From Legionella quinlivanii (lineage in GTDB: Bacteria > Pseudomonadota > Gammaproteobacteria > Legionellales > Legionellaceae), in the NCBI RefSeq assembly GCF_900461555.1, contig NZ_UGOX01000001.1, forward strand, positions 2,741,501-2,805,500: a DNA stretch of 64,000 nt, in the 5' to 3' direction. Shown one piece after another: positions 18,286 through 27,078 of this stretch. The notes beneath the pieces were generated by a model. It was not told the DNA's origin and ran no database searches. It saw nothing but the letters and a program-made list of their open reading frames with translations. How positions within the stretch are numbered: the first letter of the stretch is position 1; each line of letters starts with the position of its first letter. The position numbers and the translations under genes are program-made.

Positions 18286-19065
18286 ATGCGTTTAATGGCA
18301 GCTTTAACGACTTGTGCAAGCTCATTTCTGCTTGCCTCCTGTATTCATAAAGGCCCTAATCCTGTTGACCCTTATGAATCCATTAATCGCGAGACTCACA
18401 AGTTCAATATGGCATTTGATGCCACATTTTTGAAACCGCCGGCTCGTCTTTACAAAGCGGTTTTACCAGGACCTGTACGCGCCAGCATTAACAATGCCTA
18501 TGAAAATGTGAATATGATTCCAACAGTAGGCAATGATTTGCTGCAGGGAGAATTACGTCAAGCAGGCAAAGACACGTGGCGCTTTCTGATTAACTCCACC
18601 TTAGGTATCGCCGGATTTTTTGACCCTGCCAGCCGAATGGGGTTGCCGCCGCACAGTAATGATTTGGGCCTCACCTTTGCAAAATGGGGAAATAAGGAAT
18701 CTCCCTATATTGTAATTCCATTCCTCGGTCCAAGCACTTTCCGCGATGGTATGGGCATGCTCTTTGAATACCCCCTGCTAACGCCTTATCCTTATCTGGA
18801 CAGCACTGTTCTGACGAATACGCTTATTGGAGTGAGATATGTTGATTTGCGCTCCCAATTGTTCGACACCGAACGGCTTATGGATGAAGCCCTGGATAAA
18901 TATGCCTTTATCCGCGATGCCTACTTACAGCACCGCAATTATCGAATTACTGGCGAACAAGGGGAAACTGGTGACTCGGAATCCTTGTATGTTGAAGAAA
19001 ACGGTGAAAGCGGAGAGAAAGCAAGCAGTAATTCGGGTCTGGGTAGTGATTATGTCGATGAATAA
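18286..19065 (+). CDS. mlaA: Outer-membrane lipoprotein MlaA (VacJ)
   Basis: 259 residues with a lipoprotein signal ending in the lipobox LASC (Cys19). The MlaA core follows: DPYESINRETHKFN, the repeated NNAYENVNMIPTVGNDLLQG, FLINSTLGIAGFFDPASRMGL, and GPSTFRDG. MlaA forms the outer-membrane channel that removes misplaced phospholipids and passes them to MlaC. The C-terminal 40 residues are acidic, Ser/Gly-rich and probably disordered. It lies between dtd and trmL on the plus strand; the other mla genes are not in this window. Confidence 0.94.
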   Translation: MRLMAALTTCASSFLLASCIHKGPNPVDPYESINRETHKFNMAFDATFLKPPARLYKAVLPGPVRASINNAYENVNMIPTVGNDLLQGELRQAGKDTWRFLINSTLGIAGFFDPASRMGLPPHSNDLGLTFAKWGNKESPYIVIPFLGPSTFRDGMGMLFEYPLLTPYPYLDSTVLTNTLIGVRYVDLRSQLFDTERLMDEALDKYAFIRDAYLQHRNYRITGEQGETGDSESLYVEENGESGEKASSNSGLGSDYVDE

Positions 19066-19105
19066 GGTAAAATTGGCGAATCCATCTCCATTTGTTTAAG
19101 TTTAT

Positions 19106-19552
19106 ATGTTGCATATTGCGCTTTATCAGCCTGAGATTCCACCCAATACCGGCAATATTATTCGGTTGTGCGCCAATACTGGCGCGCAATTACATCTGAT
19201 TCATCCACTTGGTTTTGAAATGGACGACAAGCGCATGCGGCGTGCGGGTCTCGATTATCATGAATGGGCCAATGTCATTCACTATGAGAATGAAGCGGCA
19301 TTTGTTGAGCAAAATAGCAACCGGCGTATATTTGCCTGTTCCACCAAAGGCAGCGTTCCCTATAATCAAATCACCTATCAGAATGACGATCTATTACTAT
19401 TCGGACCGGAAACTCGTGGTTTACCTGCTGAATTAAGAGAGCGCTATAGTGCCATTCGCATTCCGATGAAGGAAAACAGCCGCAGCTTAAATCTTTCTAA
19501 TTCGGTCGCTATTATTCTTTATGAAGCCTGGCGGCAATTAAGCTTTGTTTGA
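19106..19552 (+). CDS. trmL: tRNA (cytidine(34)-2'-O)-methyltransferase TrmL
   Basis: 148 residues of the SPOUT class with the deep-knot motifs [49 protein letters not shown] and [18 protein letters not shown]. It methylates the wobble base of tRNA-Leu isoacceptors; a Leu(TAA) tRNA gene, one of the known substrates, lies in this window at 33302-33390. It starts 40 bases after mlaA and is followed by a 10-bp stem hairpin. Confidence 0.95.
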   Translation: MLHIALYQPEIPPNTGNIIRLCANTGAQLHLIHPLGFEMDDKRMRRAGLDYHEWANVIHYENEAAFVEQNSNRRIFACSTKGSVPYNQITYQNDDLLLFGPETRGLPAELRERYSAIRIPMKENSRSLNLSNSVAIILYEAWRQLSFV

Positions 19553-19573
19553 CGTTGTTCTACCGGGCAGCAC

Positions 19574-19606
19574 AGTCTTCGAGAGGGAATCTTCCACTCG
19601 AAGACT
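19574..19606. terminator. Hairpin between convergent trmL and cydX, possible bidirectional terminator
   Basis: A perfect 10-bp inverted repeat, AGTCTTCGAG and its complement, with a 13-base loop, 21 bases past the trmL stop and 15 bases past the cydX stop on the other strand. A short T-run (CATTTTTC) follows about 8 bases downstream on the plus strand. Its position between two converging operons supports a terminator role. Confidence 0.5.
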
Positions 19607-19620
19607 ATTAACCTCATTTT

Positions 19621-19737
19621 TCAGATATCATTCACGGGCTGATTTGAATCACTAACCCGCAACTCAAGCCACATCGCATTTAATATTGCAAAAGTGCATG
19701 CCAGACCTGTGCCCAAAATCCAGGAAAAATACCACAT
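19621..19737 (-). CDS. cydX: Cytochrome bd oxidase small subunit CydX
   Basis: 38 codons, starting 8 bases after the cydB stop with AGGAGG upstream. The peptide opens MWYFSWILGTG, the diagnostic CydX signature, has one membrane helix and ends in a short polar acidic tail. CydX is needed for stability and haem binding of the CydAB oxidase. It completes the cyd operon. Confidence 0.95.
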   Translation of the reverse strand: MWYFSWILGTGLACTFAILNAMWLELRVSDSNQPVNDI

Positions 19738-19745
19738 AATGCCTC

Positions 19746-20882
19746 CTAATAGCCCATTGCGGAATTATTGTTAACGGTCTCTGGTGTCACCTTGCCCCTA
19801 AGGACGCGATAAACCCATGCCGTATACAAAAGAACCAGCGGCAGTAAAATCAGAGTTGCAAACAGCATAATTGTTAGAGTCAAAGCACTCGAAGAACTAT
19901 CCCATACTGTTAAACTTTGTGAGGGATTGCTTAGCGAAGGCAGAATGAAAGGAAACATGCTGACTCCCACTGTAGCAATAATGCATGCAACGGTCAGTGC
20001 ACTGAATAAAAAAGCTATTTTCTGTTTTTTAAAACATAAAATAGCAAGCAAAGCTGATATCAGTGCGGCTGCAGGCACAAGCATTGTCCAGGGTTTCTGA
20101 TAATAATTGAAAAACCAGGCTCCGGGCACCCTGACTACCGTTTTATAAAGAGGGTTGGATGGTCCATCCTGCGGAATCGGATGGGCCAAGGCATAGCCGT
20201 CGATTCCCAGATAAATCCAGACTCCCGCCGCTGCAAATAAAAGAATTACCAGCATAGCACTTGCGCGCGCAGCCACGGTTGCACGGTTTTGGACAGGCCC
20301 CACTGTTTTCACTGTCAGGAAAAACGCGCCATGCATGGCCAGCATGGTTACCGATAATACCCCGCATAACAAGGCAAAGGGATTTAATAACTCCAGGAAA
20401 GTTCCAGTGTAGAAAGGACGCAGGCTCGTATCAAAATAAAAAGGAACCCCCTGCAATACATTTCCCATTGCCACACCGAAGACCAGCGCCGGCACTACTC
20501 CGCCGATAAAAAGGGCTTTGTCCCAATTATTTCGCCACTGCATCGATGGCAGTTTGGAACGGTATTTAAATCCGACTGGCCGCAAAATCAATGCGAGCAG
20601 TACCAGCAGCATGGCAAGATAAAAACCGGAAAAAGATAAGGCATACAATGCGGGCCAAGCGGCAAAAATCGCCCCGCCGCCCAGAATAAACCACACTTGA
20701 TTGCCTTCCCAGGTTGGAGCAATACTATTAATCAGGATTCTCTTTTCAGTATCGTCTTTGGCGAGCCAGGGCAACCACATCACCACGCCCAGATCGAAGC
20801 CATCCATCACCGCAAATCCAATCAGCAAGAGTCCCAAGAGAATCCACCATATCACTCGCAACATTTCGTAATCGATAATCAT
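19746..20882 (-). CDS. cydB: Cytochrome bd ubiquinol oxidase subunit II
   Basis: 378 residues with about nine membrane helices, matching the family. Typical motifs are MDGFDLGVVMWLPW near the start, NSIAPTWEGNQVWFILGGGAIFAAWP, and the long middle loop ending DGPSNPLYKTVV. CydB packs against CydA in the quinol-oxidising, oxygen-reducing complex that works at low oxygen tension. It starts 2 bases after cydA and is followed by cydX, making a compact operon. Confidence 0.97.
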   Translation of the reverse strand: MIIDYEMLRVIWWILLGLLLIGFAVMDGFDLGVVMWLPWLAKDDTEKRILINSIAPTWEGNQVWFILGGGAIFAAWPALYALSFSGFYLAMLLVLLALILRPVGFKYRSKLPSMQWRNNWDKALFIGGVVPALVFGVAMGNVLQGVPFYFDTSLRPFYTGTFLELLNPFALLCGVLSVTMLAMHGAFFLTVKTVGPVQNRATVAARASAMLVILLFAAAGVWIYLGIDGYALAHPIPQDGPSNPLYKTVVRVPGAWFFNYYQKPWTMLVPAAALISALLAILCFKKQKIAFLFSALTVACIIATVGVSMFPFILPSLSNPSQSLTVWDSSSSALTLTIMLFATLILLPLVLLYTAWVYRVLRGKVTPETVNNNSAMGY

Positions 20883-20884
20883 CT

Positions 20885-22420
20885 TTACTCTCCATGTATC
20901 AGGCTGTCAGGACCAAGGCGTATAGCCTTTACCATCAAATAAACCTCAATGATTGCCAGTATCGTGTAAAAAATGATAAAACCGGCCAGAGAGGTCGCGA
21001 CTTGAGAAAAGCTGACTGACGAGGTGGCAATGTAGGTGGGTAAAATTCCCTGTACAACCCAGGGCTGCCGCCCATATTCAGCAACTATCCAGCCCAGTTC
21101 TGCGGCAATCCAGGGCAAAGGAAGCGACCAGAAAGCCACATGGAGATACCAGCGAGTGGTGTGCAGCCTGCGTTTTATAGACAAATAAAAGCCGACAGCA
21201 AACAGCAAAATAAAGAAAAAGCCGCAAGCAACCATGATGCGAAATGAAAAAAACAGAGGGAGCACTTTCGGCTTGAGATCATTTGCCGCGGAATTAATCT
21301 GCTCTTCCGTGGCATCGCTTACATTTTCCGTATATTTTTTCAATAAAAGCCCGTAGCCTAAAGCATGACGATGTGCTTCAAACTCAGCTTTTGCCTGACT
21401 ATCCTGCGGGTTTTGCTGAAGCACTGCCAAGGCTTTATAAGCAAGCATTCCCTCTCGAATATTCTGTTTTCCTTCATCAATTAACTCTGAGATACCCTGC
21501 AAGGGCTCACTAATAGAGCGTGTTGCTATTAATCCAAGCATATAGGGCACTTCAAAGCCATAGTCGGTGGTTTGTGTTTTTTCATTTGGAATACCGAAAA
21601 CCGTCAGCCCCGCCGGCGCTTTTTCGGTGTGCCACATCGCTTCAATTGCAGCCAGTTTCATTTTCTGATTGCTGTTGGCAACATACCCGCTCTCGTCTCC
21701 GAGAACTACCACCGACAAAGCCGATGCCAGGCCAAAGGAAACCGCGACTGTCATCGAACGTTTGGCCAGATCAATATGGCGCCCGCGCAGTAGAAAATAA
21801 GCGCTGACAGCCAAAACAAAAATGGCGCCAGTTACATAACCCGCACTGATGGTATGAACAAATTTAGCCTGGGCAACTGGATTAAACATGACCTCGGCAA
21901 AATCACTCACTTCCATTCGCATTGTCTGGTAGTCAAATGTGGCTCCAACCGGATTTTGCATCCAGCCATTCGCAATCAGGATCCACAGGGCTGATAAGTT
22001 TGTACCTAACGCCAGCAGCCAGGTACAGCACATATGCTGAAATTTTGATAATTTATCCCAACCGAAAAAGAACAGGCCAACAAACGTGGCTTCCAGAAAA
22101 AAAGCCATTAGCCCTTCAAGCGCTAAAGGAGCACCAAACACATCCCCCACGTAGTGAGAGTAATAAGCCCAGTTGGTACCAAACTGAAATTCCATCGTCA
22201 ATCCTGTGGCCACTCCCAACACAAAATTGATACCGAATAACAGTCCCCAATATTTAACCATTTGGCGCCAGATTTCACGTCCTGTCATTACATAAACAGT
22301 TTCCATGATAGCCAAGAGCAAAGACAATCCGAGAGTTAAAGGAACAAAAAGAAAATGGTACAGCGCGGTTAATGCAAATTGTAAGCGGGATAAATCGACA
22401 ACTTCACTGGCAGGAATCAT
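20885..22420 (-). CDS. cydA: Cytochrome bd ubiquinol oxidase subunit I
   Basis: 511 residues with nine predicted membrane helices. The N-terminus (SRLQFALTALYHFLFVPLTLGLS) carries the His of haem b595. GLTMEFQFGTNWA and the C-terminal GRQPW motif are both characteristic. The periplasmic quinol-binding loop (about residues 250-380) is of the long E. coli-like type. CydA carries the three haems. It follows a cydP-like gene by 55 bases and leads cydB-cydX. Confidence 0.97.
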   Translation of the reverse strand: MIPASEVVDLSRLQFALTALYHFLFVPLTLGLSLLLAIMETVYVMTGREIWRQMVKYWGLLFGINFVLGVATGLTMEFQFGTNWAYYSHYVGDVFGAPLALEGLMAFFLEATFVGLFFFGWDKLSKFQHMCCTWLLALGTNLSALWILIANGWMQNPVGATFDYQTMRMEVSDFAEVMFNPVAQAKFVHTISAGYVTGAIFVLAVSAYFLLRGRHIDLAKRSMTVAVSFGLASALSVVVLGDESGYVANSNQKMKLAAIEAMWHTEKAPAGLTVFGIPNEKTQTTDYGFEVPYMLGLIATRSISEPLQGISELIDEGKQNIREGMLAYKALAVLQQNPQDSQAKAEFEAHRHALGYGLLLKKYTENVSDATEEQINSAANDLKPKVLPLFFSFRIMVACGFFFILLFAVGFYLSIKRRLHTTRWYLHVAFWSLPLPWIAAELGWIVAEYGRQPWVVQGILPTYIATSSVSFSQVATSLAGFIIFYTILAIIEVYLMVKAIRLGPDSLIHGE

Positions 22421-22475
22421 AGCTCACCTTAGTAACTGAAGTTAAAAAAAACAAAGCCCTTGTCCGATCAAAGAA

Positions 22476-22637
22476 TTAACGTTCTGCGATAGCCTCCATT
22501 GTCACCGGTGAACCAAATAGATATTGCTTGAACGACTGGGGCTTTTCGATGTGATGAAAGCAAAAAAACCACAAAGCAATGAGAAGAACGATTTTTACCG
22601 CAAACGTAATCAGAATTTCACGGGAAAGGGAACGCAT
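22476..22637 (-). CDS. cydP: CydP-like small membrane subunit of a cytochrome oxidase
   Basis: A 53-residue frame on the cyd strand, 55 bases upstream of cydA. Its N-terminus is positive (MRSLSREI), followed by one strong helix (residues 8-27: LLIALWFFCFHH at its end) and a polar tail. A single-helix protein of this shape encoded just before cydA matches the CydP/cytochrome oxidase putative small subunit group described in proteobacteria. A GGGAAAGGG run lies inside the frame rather than before it, and the ATG has only a weak ribosome site. The assignment rests on position and topology. Confidence 0.65.
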   Translation of the reverse strand: MRSLSREILITFAVKIVLLIALWFFCFHHIEKPQSFKQYLFGSPVTMEAIAER

Positions 22638-22961
22638 ATCAGGCTCAGCAATTTGAAGACAAACAGTTTAACTGAAACAGAGACCCAGTACCAGTTTTGA
22701 GTTTGCTAATTATCCCTGGATTCATTCGCGAACTACACTGCGAAAACATCTTTTGATTTCCGCCTGCGCGGAAAACCTTGTTGCGTAATAAACCCAGGCA
22801 ACTAAGCTGTCGTCTTTGCGAGCGTTAGCGAAGCAATCCATCACCCCGCTCAAAGCTTCCACTGGATTGCTTCACTTTGTTCGCAAAGACAGTCTTCTGC
22901 ACAACTATTTTCATTTACACAATAATGCGCACCGAAATGACAGAGTTCTTCCAGTTAACTA
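22638..22961. other. 324-bp gap between gshB and the cyd operon
   Basis: Contains the upstream region of the cyd operon (minus strand) and the 3' side of gshB. The only clear structure is the inverted repeat at 22812-22890. No convincing promoter or Fnr/ArcA site could be assigned by eye, and no small frame with a ribosome site was seen. Confidence 0.6.
22812..22890. repeat. Inverted repeat of the TTTGCGA...GAAGCAATCC family, copy A
   Basis: Two 28-29 bp arms face each other over 22 bases. The left arm runs from GTCTTTGCGAGCG to GAAGCAATCCA, and the right arm is the complement of a GTCTTTGCGAACAAAGTGAAG version. The same pair of arm types recurs at 62605-62688. Comparable repeats are dispersed in several intracellular bacteria. 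Confidence 0.75.
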
Positions 22962-23912
22962 CTATGATGACAACTTCTTCTCCAGACAGCGCATATACTC
23001 ACCTGCGATATCCAGACCAGATACCTGCATTATTTCTCTGATGCAAGTAGGGCTGGTGACATTAATTTCAGTCAGATAATCGCCAATCACATCAATACCC
23101 ACGAAAAACAGGCCTTTTTCACGCAGAGTCGGCGCAATCTGCTCACAAATCCAGCGATCTCTGTCATTTATCTCGACTACTTCACCCCTGGCCCCTGCCG
23201 CCAGATTGCCGCGAATATCCCCTTTTGCAGGAATTCTGGCCAAAGCATAGGGAACAGGAGAGCCATCGATCACTAAAATGCGTTTATCACCATGGGTTTT
23301 GATTTCCGGGATGTAACGCTGTGCCATAATGGTCACTGTTTCATTTCGGGTCAAAACTTCCAGAATAACCGATAAATTACTGGCTTTTTCATCGACATGA
23401 AAAATCGCATTCCCACCCATTCCTTCCAGAGGCTTATACACAACCTGCTGGTGCTGCTCCCAGAACTGGTGCAAGCGGTCAATATTTTTGGTCACCAATG
23501 TTAAAGGACAGCATTGTGGAAACTGCAGGGTAAAAAACTTCTCATTGGCATCGCGTAAACTTTGCGGCTTATTGGCCACCAGCACCCCTGCCTTTTCAGC
23601 AAGCTCCAAAGCATAAGTAGCATAAATATATTCCATATCGAAAGGAGGATCCTTTCGCATCAGAATAATATTAAACTCATTGAGCGAGCGTTCAGTTCTT
23701 TCACCCACCTCAGCCCAGTTGCCAGATTGCTCATCTCCCACCCTGATTGAGGCGACCTGTGCGAAAGCCTTCCCCTGCTTGCAGGAAATATCGGCAGGTG
23801 TAAAATAATAACACTCCCACCCCAATTGCTGAGCACTCTGCAACATTGCGACAGTCGAATCTTTATACGCCTTTATTGAGTCCAGAGGATCCATCAAAAC
23901 AGCCAGCTTCAT
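22962..23912 (-). CDS. gshB: Glutathione synthetase
   Basis: 316 residues of the prokaryotic ATP-grasp glutathione synthetase: MDPLDSIKAYKDST at the N-terminus, the MRKDPPFDMEYIYATY substrate segment, YKPLEGMGGNAIF (ATP-binding loop), RYIPEIKTHGDKRIL, and EINVTSPTCIRE for metal binding. It adds glycine to gamma-glutamylcysteine. Its ATG shares a base with the gshA stop, so both enzymes of glutathione synthesis are co-translated. Confidence 0.97.
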   Translation of the reverse strand: MKLAVLMDPLDSIKAYKDSTVAMLQSAQQLGWECYYFTPADISCKQGKAFAQVASIRVGDEQSGNWAEVGERTERSLNEFNIILMRKDPPFDMEYIYATYALELAEKAGVLVANKPQSLRDANEKFFTLQFPQCCPLTLVTKNIDRLHQFWEQHQQVVYKPLEGMGGNAIFHVDEKASNLSVILEVLTRNETVTIMAQRYIPEIKTHGDKRILVIDGSPVPYALARIPAKGDIRGNLAAGARGEVVEINDRDRWICEQIAPTLREKGLFFVGIDVIGDYLTEINVTSPTCIREIMQVSGLDIAGEYMRCLEKKLSS

Positions 23913-25207
23913 TATTCGCCTCCAATTGCAGCGATTTCCCTTGCTGCAGCAAGCGCCGCTAAACGTGCGATGACGCCATAGGCGTAAAAACGGTTGGGAT
24001 ACTCAACAGGCGGTAAATCGCCTCTGGGCATGTTACAGGGTTGTGAAAAAGCCAAAGGTTCAAAGTGCATACCGGGAGCATTCAGATTTTCATCACTGCC
24101 TCGCCCCTGATGCACACGGTAAAAACCACCAACTACGAATTGACCCATCATGTAAACTACTGGTTCGGCAACGGCTCCATCGGGCATGGTCTCAAAGGAG
24201 AAGACCCCTTCCTGCAAAATGACGCGCTCAACTTTCTGGCTACCTTTACTGGCTGCCATCCGGGTCCGCTGCTTCCGATTCAGCTGCCGCAGTTCATTCG
24301 CATCATGCACCATCATAACGCTCATACCATAGGTACCATTATCCGCTTTAACCGCCAGAAATGGCTTTTCGTCAATCCCGTAAATTCGGTATTTGTCCTC
24401 AATTTGCTTTAAAAGCATATCGGCTGCTTCTGCAAGATTTTCCAGGCCTTCCTGAGCCATAAAATCAATCCCATCCACCGCGGTGAAATAGGGGTTAATC
24501 AGCCAGGGATCCAGATTGATTAATTCACAGAAATCACGAGAAACTTCATTAAAAAAACCAAAATGGCTGGATTTTAAACGCGAAAACCAACCGAGTTTGG
24601 CCGTGGGACGTATGCGCTGCTTAATGCCATCGAGAATGGGAGGAACGCCAGTGGACAGATCATTGTTTAATACAATGAAGCAGGGATCAAAGTCATGCAA
24701 GCCGACCCGATCCTCATGTCGTATCAGGGGTTCAATCACTAAACTGTTATTCCCCTCCAGTTCAATTTCAACAGGACTCGATAAATCAGGATCCAGACTG
24801 CCAATTCGAACATTAAATCCTGCCTGCATTAAAATATCTCTTAAGACGGCCAGGCTTTGCATATAGAAGCGATTACGCGTATGGCTTTCGGGTAGAATCA
24901 GTATACGCCTGCAGGTCGGCAGATAATCGATTAATACTGCCTGAGCCGCCTGCACGCAGAGCGGTAAGAAATCAGGATTAAGATTATTGAATCCAGCAGG
25001 AAATAAATTGGTATCCACTGGAGCAATTTTGAAACCGGCATGCCTTAGATCAACAGATGAAGTCAGAGGGGGCGGAGTCATTCGCCATTGTTGTCTGAAC
25101 CAATCTTCAATATCAGCGATCCGGCTCAGTATCACTTCTTCCACATGGTACAGTGGGCCGCAATGAGCCGTAAATAAACTGGGTACCGGTACATCGTAGT
25201 GATGCAT
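23912..25207 (-). CDS. gshA: Glutamate-cysteine ligase, Acidithiobacillus-type
   Basis: 431 residues that do not resemble the E. coli GshA fold. They match the second bacterial family first seen in Acidithiobacillus ferrooxidans: SSVDLRHAGFKIAPVDTNLFPAGFNN, a LPESHTRN segment, VKADNGTYGMSVM and EPVVYMMGQFVVGGFYR. It makes gamma-glutamylcysteine, the first step of glutathione synthesis. Coupling to gshB supports the role. A 246-bp gap separates it from the divergent membrane gene. Confidence 0.9.
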   Translation of the reverse strand: MHHYDVPVPSLFTAHCGPLYHVEEVILSRIADIEDWFRQQWRMTPPPLTSSVDLRHAGFKIAPVDTNLFPAGFNNLNPDFLPLCVQAAQAVLIDYLPTCRRILILPESHTRNRFYMQSLAVLRDILMQAGFNVRIGSLDPDLSSPVEIELEGNNSLVIEPLIRHEDRVGLHDFDPCFIVLNNDLSTGVPPILDGIKQRIRPTAKLGWFSRLKSSHFGFFNEVSRDFCELINLDPWLINPYFTAVDGIDFMAQEGLENLAEAADMLLKQIEDKYRIYGIDEKPFLAVKADNGTYGMSVMMVHDANELRQLNRKQRTRMAASKGSQKVERVILQEGVFSFETMPDGAVAEPVVYMMGQFVVGGFYRVHQGRGSDENLNAPGMHFEPLAFSQPCNMPRGDLPPVEYPNRFYAYGVIARLAALAAAREIAAIGGE

Positions 25208-25453
25208 GAGAATACTCCTCAGCGATTAAACTCAAGCCTAATGAGACAGCCAGGTTTTTCTGATTATTATTATTAAAAAGAGGCAGATTGTCTGCGTAGA
25301 CTCGATAAGCGTAGCGCATCCAGGTTTTTCCACGCAAGACATTAATCATTTATTTGCATATGCCAGGGATCCAACCGGTCAATTTCCCTAAGAGAAATAC
25401 AGTTTGCCTGCATTTCTGTTATGATTACTCATCCAAATAGATGCAATACAATC

Positions 25454-25735
25454 ATGCTTAATCAATTAATAGAACAATATGCAGCACAAATCGACACTTT
25501 TCAATACCTGCTCATTTTAATTAATGCGTTGCTGCATCTGTTATTTGCCGGTGCAGTAGCCCGAGATGCCGGCAGCCTCTATCAGCTGGGCCAGCGGCCT
25601 GCCCTGGTTTCTGCAGCATCCTGGGCTTTTGCGACGCTGCTGGGCGGCGTAATCACTGCCGCAATTTACTGGTTTATTCATCACTCCACATTAACACGAC
25701 CTACATTGAGAGAAAAAAGTCATGAACGAACATAA
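25454..25735 (+). CDS. Small two-helix membrane protein, unknown
   Basis: 93 residues from the ATG at 25454; an upstream ATG at 25421 would add 11 residues and neither has a strong ribosome site. Two hydrophobic helices (about 19-40 and 55-76) are joined by a polar loop ([12 protein letters not shown]), with a basic tail. The last 14 bases overlap the start of the rhodanese gene, so the two are probably translated together. The pattern resembles small Legionella inner-membrane proteins of unknown role. No family is assigned. Confidence 0.65.
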   Translation: MLNQLIEQYAAQIDTFQYLLILINALLHLLFAGAVARDAGSLYQLGQRPALVSAASWAFATLLGGVITAAIYWFIHHSTLTRPTLREKSHERT

Positions 25736-26054
25736 TATTGCCACAATCGATGTCCATGAATTAAAACAACGGATGGAAAAAAACAGCAAGCTTTGCCTGA
25801 TTGATGTTCGTGAAGACTATGAGTGGCAAAATTATCGCATCCCGCAGGCTCTTCACATTCCGAAGGGCGAATTAGCCGCCCGAATTCAAGAAGAAGTCGC
25901 TGATACTGCCGAACCCATTTATCTGCACTGTCAAGGCGGAGTCCGATCGCTGGCTGCAGCCGAAACACTGATGCAAATGGGCTATCAGGAAGTGTATTCA
26001 GTCAATGGTGGTATTGCCGGCTGGAGTATGGCGGGTTATCCGATAGAGAAGTAA
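25722..26054 (+). CDS. Single-domain rhodanese-like sulfurtransferase
   Basis: 110 residues with the rhodanese core: [21 protein letters not shown], the active-site loop HCQGGVRS with Cys70 and Arg75, and NGGIAGW. Such proteins carry persulfide sulfur or reduce small thiols. The loop has the five-residue spacing of sulfur-type rhodaneses rather than arsenate reductases. It overlaps an upstream small membrane protein gene by 14 bases. The physiological partner cannot be told from sequence. Confidence 0.88.
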   Translation: MNEHNIATIDVHELKQRMEKNSKLCLIDVREDYEWQNYRIPQALHIPKGELAARIQEEVADTAEPIYLHCQGGVRSLAAAETLMQMGYQEVYSVNGGIAGWSMAGYPIEK

Positions 26055-26060
26055 AGGATG

Positions 26061-26088
26061 TGCTGGGCTTGGAAGCCCAGCCTATACC
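26061..26088. repeat. Palindromic AGCCC/GGGCT repeat past the rhodanese gene
   Basis: GCTGGGCTT and AAGCCCAGC pair around one or two bases, followed by CCTATACC. The same core and the same CCTATACC tail are found at 13549-13582. It sits between two convergent genes and may act as a transcription barrier. Confidence 0.6.
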
Positions 26089-26098
26089 TGTGGGGGCA

Positions 26099-26857
26099 TC
26101 AGGTGGAAGGACCTTCAGGAACAAATTCTTCCTCGGCTACCGCAGTCTTTGAAGTAGAAGCTGACGCTTTTCCACCACCAAGAAACATATGAGATAAACT
26201 GGATAAAAAGCCTGCGTGACCGCCTTTTGCTTTCAACGCTTCTTCCCTGGCTCTCTTTTCTTCTTCCAGTTTTGCCTTTCTGTTGATTTCATTTTGCAGT
26301 TCATCTTTTCCAGAGTGAGCAGCATTTTTCAAGGCAATAAGAGTAGTGCCAAATTCCAGATGCTTAAAGATTACTCCTTCTTTACCTTCTCTGTCGTCTT
26401 GAATAACAAATTTATGATCGGTTTTTTTACCTTTGAGCTCATCACCCGCTTCATAAATTTCTGCAGAAAACGATTGATGCGCAGCGCTTAAAATTCGATA
26501 AGCAGTGACAGGGTCCATTGGATTTTTCTTATCTTCGGGTTTTAAAATTGTGTCGAGCGCACGAAAAAGAGAACTTCCTTTGTTAAGTAATCCGCCTTTT
26601 GGATTAAGTCGCGGATAGTCATCGTAAACCATCTTGCGGACTGTCAGCATCACCCCTGATAAACAATCGGCTTTCTGATCATCTGAGTAATCTACACTCA
26701 AACTGTCCAGATGAGCGATGTAAGTGTTGATGAACTTGACATCACCATAACGCTCCAATTCTTTGATATCACCAACGGAGTGGTCTGAGTTCATTTGAAG
26801 TTGTTGTTGTTTCCAAGCCTCTTTGAGCGCAGTCCAACTCAGTATTTCGTAAGCCAT
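26099..26857 (-). CDS. Orphan protein with effector-like C-terminus
   Basis: 252 residues from the ATG at 26857, which has AAGGAG six bases ahead; seven further codons upstream lack this. No named family is recognised. The body is soluble and largely helical (ALKEAWKQQQLQ; VMLTVRKMVYDDYPRLNPKGGLLNKGSSLFRAL), with a charged helix rich in Glu, Lys and Arg (residues about 200-220). A Ser/Thr/Ala tail ends in AEEEFVPEGPST. A Glu cluster 9-11 residues from the end within small polar residues resembles the Legionella type IV (Dot/Icm) E-block signal. It stands alone and divergent from the phosphatase gene. Confidence 0.6.
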   Translation of the reverse strand: MAYEILSWTALKEAWKQQQLQMNSDHSVGDIKELERYGDVKFINTYIAHLDSLSVDYSDDQKADCLSGVMLTVRKMVYDDYPRLNPKGGLLNKGSSLFRALDTILKPEDKKNPMDPVTAYRILSAAHQSFSAEIYEAGDELKGKKTDHKFVIQDDREGKEGVIFKHLEFGTTLIALKNAAHSGKDELQNEINRKAKLEEEKRAREEALKAKGGHAGFLSSLSHMFLGGGKASASTSKTAVAEEEFVPEGPST

Positions 26858-27078
26858 AATTTTCTCCTTAAACTCCATATTCCAAAAGTGAGGGCTTTCC
26901 TCACGATACCCAGTGTAAACTAATTATTTCCGTTCGTCATGACTTTTCTTTAAACGACTTAACTAAATTACAACCTCTTGTTTTTACATCAGGTTTAGGA
27001 AAAACTCTGATGAAAAATCTTTATTTCTCTTCGCCTCTGCTTTAGGATGACGCTTTGCTTCAACAGAAAGGAAATCAA

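Noticed and set aside
22816-23079. 87-codon plus-strand frame across the repeat and gshB end
   Set aside because: Composed mostly of the inverted repeat plus antisense to gshB.
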